From: Domibacillus tundrae
Lineage (GTDB): Bacteria; Bacillota; Bacilli; Bacillales; Domibacillaceae
Length of the DNA: 64,000 nt
NCBI RefSeq assembly: GCF_000970675.1
Contig: NZ_LAJA01000005.1
Location: forward strand, 1 to 64,000
Direction: 5' to 3'
Positions 58,700 to 64,000 of the stretch are shown piece after piece (position 1 is the first letter of the stretch; each line of letters starts with the position of its first letter). Position numbers and translations under genes: made by a program. The notes under the pieces were generated by a model that made no database searches, had not been told where the DNA came from, and saw only the letters and a list, made by a program, of their open reading frames with translations.

Positions 58700-60141
58700 T
58701 TCAAGGAACATCGTCCGATGCTGGGAAAAGTTTTGTGGCGGCCGCTCTTTGCCGCCTTCTTTTACAAAAAGGCTACCGACCGGTTCCGTTTAAGCCGCAA
58801 AATGTCTCGAATAATTCGTATGTTACAGCGGACGGAAAAGAAATTGGCCGGGCACAGGGATTGCAGGCGGAAGCGGCGGGACTGGAAGCGAGCCCGTTTA
58901 TGAATCCCATCCTGTTAAAACCATCAGGGAACGGTTCATCTGAAATTGTCCTGTTTGGTGAGCGTCTTGAGGTTATGTCTGGTATGGCGTACAGAGAATC
59001 CTATTATGAGCGGGCAGTTGCTGCCATTCAAACCGGACTGAAAGAAACGGCGAAGCTCGGTGACACACTGGTCATTGAAGGAGCCGGCAGCCCAGTGGAA
59101 ATGAATTTGAAAAAACGTGAAGTGGTCAATATGAAAACGGCGGAGCTTGCGGATGTACCGGTGTTGTTAATTGCGGATATTGACCGCGGCGGCTTGTTTG
59201 CCTCCGTTGTCGGGACGCTTGCACTTTTAGAGGAAGTAGAAAGGAAAAGAGTGAAAGGAATCATTGTGAATCGATTCCACGGCGACCCGGCTCATTTTGA
59301 AGATGGCAAGCGGTGGCTGGAAGAATATACGGGCGTTCCTGTGCTCGCTGTGCTCCCGTTTTTGCCTGGACACGCGCTGGAAGGAGAAGACTCTCTTTCG
59401 ATTCGTGATGTGCGCCGTGACCAAGCCGATCTCGACGTGGCGGTAATCCGGCTGCCGTACGTGTCGAACGGCAGTGACATCGAGCCGTTTGCGTTTGAAG
59501 AAGACGTGAATGTACGCTGGATACAGACGGAAAAAGCATTTGGCCAGCCGGACGCGGTGATCATTCCGGGAACGAAAAGTACATTGGCGGATTTGCATTT
59601 TTTAAAACAAACTGGGCTGGCTGAAAAAATAAGCACATACGCGGAAAATGGCGGCACGGTCATCGGCTTGTGCGGCGGCTTTCAATTAATGGGAAACACG
59701 CTTGTCGACCCTGACGGAAGCGATACTGGCATTGCTGGTTCCATCGAGAAAGGACTTGGGCTTATTCCGGCGGATACGACTTTTAAAAAAAACAAAACGA
59801 TTATTCGGACGAAAGGGATGGCATCCGGCATTCCATTATCCGGTTATGAAATACACTTCGGTCAAACAATCGTGAATGGCACGCCTTTTTTAACGGACGG
59901 CGATCATCGAGATGGCTACCGTTCCCGTGACGGCCGGATTTGCGGCACGTATTTGCATCATTTATTTTACAATGACCTGTTCCGAGCGGATTGGCTGAAC
60001 CGGATTCGCCGTGCAAAAGGGCTGGAAGAGCGCCTGCCGGCAGCGTTAAACCGAAATGGCACGTATGACGCGATTGCAGCGCATGTTGAAAAACATCTGG
60101 ACTGGCCGGTATTCGAAGCCGTTTTGGAGAGACAGCGATGA
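58684..60141 (+). CDS. cobQ: cobyric acid synthase
   Basis: A 485-residue glutamine-dependent amidotransferase that amidates adenosylcobyrinic acid a,c-diamide. The N-terminal ATPase part has QGTSSDAGKSFVAAALCR and KPQNVSNNSYVT; the C-terminal type I amidotransferase part has GLCGGFQLMG with the Cys and the His in GTYLHHLFYND. It overlaps cobU by 16 bases. In a salvage organism it can still finish partly amidated precursors. Confidence 0.94.
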   Translation: MRGIMIQGTSSDAGKSFVAAALCRLLLQKGYRPVPFKPQNVSNNSYVTADGKEIGRAQGLQAEAAGLEASPFMNPILLKPSGNGSSEIVLFGERLEVMSGMAYRESYYERAVAAIQTGLKETAKLGDTLVIEGAGSPVEMNLKKREVVNMKTAELADVPVLLIADIDRGGLFASVVGTLALLEEVERKRVKGIIVNRFHGDPAHFEDGKRWLEEYTGVPVLAVLPFLPGHALEGEDSLSIRDVRRDQADLDVAVIRLPYVSNGSDIEPFAFEEDVNVRWIQTEKAFGQPDAVIIPGTKSTLADLHFLKQTGLAEKISTYAENGGTVIGLCGGFQLMGNTLVDPDGSDTGIAGSIEKGLGLIPADTTFKKNKTIIRTKGMASGIPLSGYEIHFGQTIVNGTPFLTDGDHRDGYRSRDGRICGTYLHHLFYNDLFRADWLNRIRRAKGLEERLPAALNRNGTYDAIAAHVEKHLDWPVFEAVLERQR

Positions 60142-60914
60142 GGTCATACGTATACGCCGCTGGAATCATCATTCAGTTTTTTACCGTTCTGCCGCTGCAC
60201 CGGACATTGCCGATGGACAAAGCGGAATTGAAAGCGGTGCTGCATTTGTTTCCGCTGCTTGGGATCGTGAAAGGGCTGCTGTACGCCACTGTTTTTTGGG
60301 GCTTAATCGAATGGAGTCCATTTTCACCGCTATCGATTGCATTTCTTGTCTGGCTGCTTCCAATTATTTTGACGGGCGGCCTTCATTTGGATGGCTGGAT
60401 GGACTGGGCGGACGCTCATTTTTCATACCGGGATAAAGAAAAGCGCCTGTCTATTTTAAATGATCCGCGGGCTGGCGCGTTTGGGGTATTAGCACTCGTT
60501 ATCCTGCTGACCGCTAAATTTATTTTTATATATGAAACCGTGCAGGCGGGCAGTTTGTACACAGACATCATCGTCCTTATTCCGCTTTTTGCTCAAATAC
60601 TAACCGGGCTGTTTTTACAATATGTGCCGCCAGCTAAAACGGAAGGGCTCTCTGCTTTTTTTCAAAAAGGTCATTCGAGGACATTGCCGTATGTTTACAG
60701 CTTTTTTCTCATAATCGCTGCGTTTTTTTACATATGGCAGCCGTTATTTTGGATCATGGCTGGCGCTTCATGGATGTATTTTGTGTTTGTTAAACAGGGG
60801 ATGCAAAAAGAATTTGGCGGCACAACGGGTGACCTGCTCGGTGCGGCGCAGGAAGGGGCGGAGCTTTTACTATGGATGATTGTGTGGCTGTCGGTCTCTT
60901 TCGCCACGGGCTGA
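60138..60914 (+). CDS. cobS: adenosylcobinamide-GDP ribazoletransferase
   Basis: A 258-residue membrane enzyme that joins adenosylcobinamide-GDP with alpha-ribazole (phosphate) to give cobalamin (phosphate). FFTVLPLHR, TGGLHLDGWMDWADAHFSYRDKEKRLSILNDPRAGAFGV and GGTTGDLLGAAQE are the family markers, with six or so membrane helices. The ATG overlaps the cobQ stop by four bases. Confidence 0.94.
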   Translation: MRSYVYAAGIIIQFFTVLPLHRTLPMDKAELKAVLHLFPLLGIVKGLLYATVFWGLIEWSPFSPLSIAFLVWLLPIILTGGLHLDGWMDWADAHFSYRDKEKRLSILNDPRAGAFGVLALVILLTAKFIFIYETVQAGSLYTDIIVLIPLFAQILTGLFLQYVPPAKTEGLSAFFQKGHSRTLPYVYSFFLIIAAFFYIWQPLFWIMAGASWMYFVFVKQGMQKEFGGTTGDLLGAAQEGAELLLWMIVWLSVSFATG

Positions 60915-61486
60915 CCGATGCAAACCAAAATCGGCAGTTTTGCGGCTGGACAGATGTGTCGGTCAATGGAGAAGGGATTGCGGCGCTCAAGCAGCTGTCG
61001 GTTCCAGACTACGATTGGATTGTGGCGAGTGATTTAACAAGATGTGTACAGACAGCAAATGTTTTTTGGCCGCAAACTCATACAAAGTCCGAAAAGTTAC
61101 GTGAGTTTCATTTCGGGGAATGGGAAAAGAAAGCCCACGCGGAACTTGAACAGTTGCCGGAATATATCGCTTGGCTTCACGATTATTCTCTTCAAGTACC
61201 CGGCGGCGATTCCTATGCGTCTTTTGCGAAACGGGTAGAAGACGGATTTCGAGATGTCTTAAAAACGATGGCGGATCAAAATATACGCCGGGCTGCTATT
61301 GTCACGCATGGCGGTGTTATCCGTCATCTGTTATCGGTATGGGCACCGGAAGCAAAATCGTTTGGGGATTGGTCGTCGGAAAATGGGCATGGGTATGAGC
61401 TGTCCGGTAGTCTTTCAGCACTAAGGAGGGGAGAACGATGCACTTCGTTACAGGCGGTGCCTTCAATGGCAAAAAAAAATGGGTAA
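60872..61486 (+). CDS. cobC: histidine phosphatase, alpha-ribazole phosphatase type
   Basis: A 204-residue phosphoglycerate-mutase-like phosphatase. The phosphohistidine motif is FRHGLTDANQNRQFCGWTDV, with the later REFHFGEWE and THGGVIRHLL (second His). In B12 synthesis CobC removes the phosphate from alpha-ribazole phosphate or cobalamin phosphate. It overlaps the end of cobS by 43 bases and starts behind GGAAGGGGCGGAG. Confidence 0.85.
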   Translation: MDDCVAVGLFRHGLTDANQNRQFCGWTDVSVNGEGIAALKQLSVPDYDWIVASDLTRCVQTANVFWPQTHTKSEKLREFHFGEWEKKAHAELEQLPEYIAWLHDYSLQVPGGDSYASFAKRVEDGFRDVLKTMADQNIRRAAIVTHGGVIRHLLSVWAPEAKSFGDWSSENGHGYELSGSLSALRRGERCTSLQAVPSMAKKNG

Positions 61487-61863
61487 CACACTTTTACGGG
61501 CTGGATCACACGCCGCATCAATGGCATTCGTTTTATAATGAAAAAGAGGTCCCAGATTTCACGGAGAAGGTCGTTGTGCTCGAAGGAATTGAACGATATG
61601 TCCGGACGCTGCTCGAAAAAGCGGAGACACCGGCTGACGCCCGATTATTATTTAAAAAGAAATTAGCCCAGTGGCAGGCAGAAGACCGAACAATCGTTAT
61701 GATCGGCACAGATATGATGAAAGGCATTGTGCCGATGAATGCCTTTGACCGGCATTTCCGCGATGCGGCCGGCTGGTGTTTTCAAGATGCAGCCGAAGCG
61801 GCAGAACGTGTGGATACGATTTGGTATGGGATTTCAGAAACGATAAAGGAGGAGAAAAAATGA
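61438..61863 (+). CDS. second, divergent CobU/CobP-like protein
   Basis: A 141-residue protein that looks like a shortened CobU. It begins HFVTGGAFNGKKKW, a P-loop where the Ser/Thr after GK is Lys, and ends with a clear CobU C-terminal motif GIVPMNAFDRHFRDAAGWCFQ followed by VDTIWYGISETIK. The guanylylated-His segment is missing. It may be an inactive or regulatory partner of CobU (58154) or hold another nucleotide step. SD AGGAGGGGAG precedes the ATG, 49 bases inside cobC. Confidence 0.65.
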   Translation: MHFVTGGAFNGKKKWVTHFYGLDHTPHQWHSFYNEKEVPDFTEKVVVLEGIERYVRTLLEKAETPADARLLFKKKLAQWQAEDRTIVMIGTDMMKGIVPMNAFDRHFRDAAGWCFQDAAEAAERVDTIWYGISETIKEEKK

Positions 61864-62447
61864 GACTATATACACGAACAGGCGACAAAGGTGAAACGAG
61901 CATTATTGGCGGACGCGTGGGAAAAGACGATATTCGCGTGGAAGCATACGGAACAGTGGATGAACTAAATTCGGTCGTTGGGATGGCGATTACAGAGCTT
62001 GATCCGGCGAAATTTGGAGATGTTTTGTCCGATTTAGAGACGATTCAGCACGAATTATTCGACTGTGGCGGCGACCTTGCCACGATTAATGGCAAGCGCG
62101 GATTTAAGCTGCAGCAGGAATCGATTGATGAAATGGAAACGAAAATTGATGTATACATTCAGGAAGCGCCGGAGCTTGAACGGTTTATTTTGCCGGGCGG
62201 TTCAAAAGGGTCAGCTCATATTCACCTTGCACGGACAGTTGCGCGCCGGGCTGAGCGTCTTGTCGTTGCGTTAATGCGGACAGGGGAAGAAGTTCATCCG
62301 CTCACATTAAAATATTTAAACCGCTTGTCCGATTATTTCTTCGCAATTGCCCGCGTTGCTAACTTCCGTGAAGGTGTAAAGGATGTTGAATATGTACGCA
62401 GCGCGAACGTGTTTCGAGGCGGCAAACGGAAAGAGGACAACCAATGA
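61860..62447 (+). CDS. pduO: PduO-type cob(I)alamin adenosyltransferase
   Basis: A 195-residue trimeric adenosyltransferase that makes adenosylcobalamin from ATP and cob(I)alamin (YvqK in B. subtilis). The ATP loop is YTRTGDKGETSIIGGRVGKDD, then RVEAYGTVDELNS, and the C-terminal RRAERLVVAL and KYLNRLSDYFFAIAR helices are typical. ATG 61860 overlaps the upstream stop by four bases with AAAGGAGG before it. Confidence 0.93.
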   Translation: MRLYTRTGDKGETSIIGGRVGKDDIRVEAYGTVDELNSVVGMAITELDPAKFGDVLSDLETIQHELFDCGGDLATINGKRGFKLQQESIDEMETKIDVYIQEAPELERFILPGGSKGSAHIHLARTVARRAERLVVALMRTGEEVHPLTLKYLNRLSDYFFAIARVANFREGVKDVEYVRSANVFRGGKRKEDNQ

Positions 62448-62932
62448 ATGTAAGAAAAATAAGCTGGCTAGCGCTGTTTGTTGCGTTATCGGTTATAGGA
62501 GGCATGATCAAGGTGCCAGCGCCTATCTCAAGTGTAGCGCTTGATTCGTTTCCAGCACTTGTGGCTGCGGTTTTATTAGGACCGGCAGCAGGTGCGCTGA
62601 CCGGCGCATTTGGCCACCTTGTTTCTGCGTTAATGGGCGGTTTCCCGATGGGACCTTTGCATATCATTGTCGCGATTGAAATGGCCGCGGTTATTTGGTT
62701 GTTCGGAAAGCTTTATACAGCAGGAAATAAATGGAGTGCGAGTCTTTTTTTCATTTTGTTAAATGGACTTGTATCTCCCGCGCCGTTTATTCTATTCCTG
62801 GGCATACCGTTTTACATAAGTGCTGTGCCGGCGATTACGATAGCGGCGGCTTTCAATGGAATTGCAGCTTATGTTCTGATCCCCCGTATTGCACCAGTGT
62901 TTGCCAAACGATATGGCCGTCTGCATGCGTGA
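62444..62932 (+). CDS. cblT: ECF transporter S component, probably alpha-ribazole-specific (CblT)
   Basis: A 162-residue membrane protein of five to six helices, with the N-terminal LALFVALSVIGGMIKVPAP, a long GAFGHLVSALMGGFPMG segment and AAAFNGIAAYVL, the plan of an ECF S component. It needs the shared EcfAA'T module encoded elsewhere. Its place between pduO and the PurM-like kinase matches CblT, the alpha-ribazole importer described in Listeria and Geobacillus. The ATG overlaps pduO by four bases. Substrate inferred from context. Confidence 0.72.
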   Translation: MNVRKISWLALFVALSVIGGMIKVPAPISSVALDSFPALVAAVLLGPAAGALTGAFGHLVSALMGGFPMGPLHIIVAIEMAAVIWLFGKLYTAGNKWSASLFFILLNGLVSPAPFILFLGIPFYISAVPAITIAAAFNGIAAYVLIPRIAPVFAKRYGRLHA

Positions 62933-63599
62933 TGTGATCCGGACGAACGGGCTGATCATTGCCGCGGATAATAGCGGCTCAATAGGAGAGAAAGAGCAAG
63001 ACGCTGTTCAGGCACCATACGAAGTGGTCGGCTATTTTTCCGCCCGGGTTGCGTTAATGGAGTGTATAGCCGCTGGAGGGGAGCCTTTTGCGGTGGTGCT
63101 GCAAAATTTTTCAGGTGAAGCGGCGTGGAAATCGTTGTATAAAGGAATTCAGAAAGCGGCCGCTGAACTTGGCTGTGAGCTGGAGCTGACCGGCAGCACC
63201 GAGTCGAATTTCACCATGCAACAGTCAGCATCCGGTGTTGTGGTTATTGGCCGGCACGTCCGTGATACCGATCGAATTGAACAGGGGCGGGCAAAATTCG
63301 GAATTGTCGGAAAACCGCTTGTTGGTTCTGAAGTGATGGCGCATCCGAATGACATCGCACCACTTTCTGTTTTTCGGCAAATTGCTCATATGAATGGCGT
63401 ATATGCGGTTCTCCCCGTCGGTTCTAAAGGGATCGCTTATGAACTGATGCAGCTTACTGGAAGAAGCGGACACTGCGAACTTGATATGACAAAATCTGCA
63501 GGGCCATCCACTTGTTTTATCGCAGCGGTCAATGAAGAAGTCTATAAACAAATAGAAGAAGTGACCGATCAGTTGTATTGGCTCAAGATGCATGAATAA
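62925..63599 (+). CDS. cblS: PurM/AIR-synthase-like protein, probably alpha-ribazole kinase (CblS)
   Basis: A 224-residue protein with ThiL/PurM-like features: IIAADNSGSIGEKEQD near residue 10 (metal/ATP Asp), VGYFSARVALMECIAAGGEP, and later GKPLVGSEVMAHPNDI. In Listeria and Geobacillus such a protein beside CblT phosphorylates alpha-ribazole, replacing the CobT route. ATG 62925 overlaps the cblT stop by eight bases without a clear SD; the GTG at 62934 is an alternative. Last gene of the B12 block, followed by a terminator. Confidence 0.7.
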   Translation: MRDVIRTNGLIIAADNSGSIGEKEQDAVQAPYEVVGYFSARVALMECIAAGGEPFAVVLQNFSGEAAWKSLYKGIQKAAAELGCELELTGSTESNFTMQQSASGVVVIGRHVRDTDRIEQGRAKFGIVGKPLVGSEVMAHPNDIAPLSVFRQIAHMNGVYAVLPVGSKGIAYELMQLTGRSGHCELDMTKSAGPSTCFIAAVNEEVYKQIEEVTDQLYWLKMHE

Positions 63600-63608
63600 C
63601 TCTTAGTG

Positions 63609-63641
63609 CTCCACTGGCGTATGTGCCACGTGGAGTTTTTT
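63609..63641 (+). terminator. terminator of the B12 block
   Basis: CTCCAC and GTGGAG pair, with inner GGC/GCC, followed by TTTTTT; the only clear terminator since the riboswitch platform at about 52670. Confidence 0.85.
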
Positions 63642-63733
63642 GCTTGTAAAATTAAGGAATCTTCTTTTTGGAGATTCGATAGTAAGATAAAGATAGGAAT
63701 AATGAAGGAAACGACAAAGGTGATGAGGACAGA

Positions 63734-64000
63734 ATGAACATACATCAGGGGATCCAATCAATTATTGATTCTTTTCACGATCAAATTGTAATCGTAGATA
63801 AACACGGCATGATCGCAGCAGTAAACAAAGCATGGGAAAAGTTTGGGTTAGAAAGCGGTCAATCCAGCTCTACAATAGGTACTAATTATCTAGCAGTATT
63901 GCATAACGAACAAAACAGCGAAGCGCTGCAGGCAATGCTGCGTATTCTTAATAAGAGATCCTCCTATGAGGAACTGTCCTATCCATGCCATTCACCAAAT
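63734..64000 (+). CDS. PAS-domain protein, 3' end outside the window
   Basis: The first 89 codons of a gene that runs off the right edge. ATG 63734 follows GATGAGGA. The visible part is a PAS domain start: IIDSFHDQIVIVDKHGMIAAVNKAWEKFG, then GTNYLAVLHN. Such domains head histidine kinases, diguanylate cyclases and sigma-54 activators, and the output domain cannot be seen. No signal peptide or membrane helix in the visible part. Confidence 0.75.
   Translation, partial: MNIHQGIQSIIDSFHDQIVIVDKHGMIAAVNKAWEKFGLESGQSSSTIGTNYLAVLHNEQNSEALQAMLRILNKRSSYEELSYPCHSPN

Noticed and set aside
1-64000. Prophage, insertion sequence, tRNA or rRNA gene
   Set aside because: Reading both strands I found no transposase, integrase, phage structural gene or recognisable tRNA/rRNA segment.

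Overview
The window reads as chromosomal DNA of an aerobic, probably spore-forming member of the Bacillaceae. Moderate G+C, strong Shine-Dalgarno (SD) sites of the GGAGG type, frequent TTG/GTG starts, compact intrinsic terminators and the gene set (Ku, RNase J, YkkCD, GSP17M, Bacillus-type thiamin and B12 salvage operons) all point there. I see no rRNA, tRNA, transposase, prophage or CRISPR array. I cannot name the genus.

Layout. 1-3.1 kb: the 3' part of a Lys/Glu-rich repeat protein that enters from outside the window, a previously uncalled 51-residue membrane peptide coupled to an ArsB-like permease, and a protein with three Lsm-like repeats. 3.6-10.8 kb: an RsbR-like STAS protein, Ku, RNase J, an NlpC/P60 wall hydrolase, a nuclease lipoprotein and an esterase. 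10.9-15.2 kb: a ferritin-like protein, two paralogous MDR-type oxidoreductases, a DUF3267 metalloprotease-like protein and a DMT exporter. 15.3-19.9 kb: a TPP-riboswitch-controlled thiamin pyrimidine salvage operon (ylmB-tenA-thiZXY). 20-24.6 kb: an acyl-ACP desaturase, an AEC permease, a DUF2252 protein and a tetR-ykkC-ykkD exporter unit with a palindromic operator.

24.7-30 kb: orphan argJ diverging from a short N-acetylglutamate synthase, with a perfect ARG-box palindrome between them; a cytoplasmic GH13 amylase carrying a long Lys/Glu tail; and a bacterial glutaminyl-tRNA synthetase, unusual for a Bacillus relative. 30-45 kb: small membrane proteins, DUF2254, AAG glycosylase, DEAD helicase, ABC-F, a Dph6-like ATPase, a second RsbR-like protein, a CNNM/CBS protein, NlpC/P60, a GDYXXLXY protein, topB and three decayed gene remnants. 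45.6-52.3 kb: metA, a nitrilase-family hydrolase, a SAM-riboswitch-controlled short methyltransferase-like gene, pabB-pabA-pabC, GSP17M, an RraA-like protein and a 58-residue membrane peptide.

52.4-63.6 kb: a single long same-strand block under a cobalamin riboswitch. It encodes uptake (btuF, btuC, btuD fused to cbiZ), late assembly (cbiB, cobD, cobU, cobQ, cobS, cobC), a second divergent CobU-like protein, the PduO adenosyltransferase, an ECF S component and a PurM-like kinase, best explained as CblT/CblS for alpha-ribazole salvage. No corrin-ring genes and no cobT are present in the block, so it looks like a scavenging and nucleotide-loop assembly unit. The window ends inside a PAS-domain protein.
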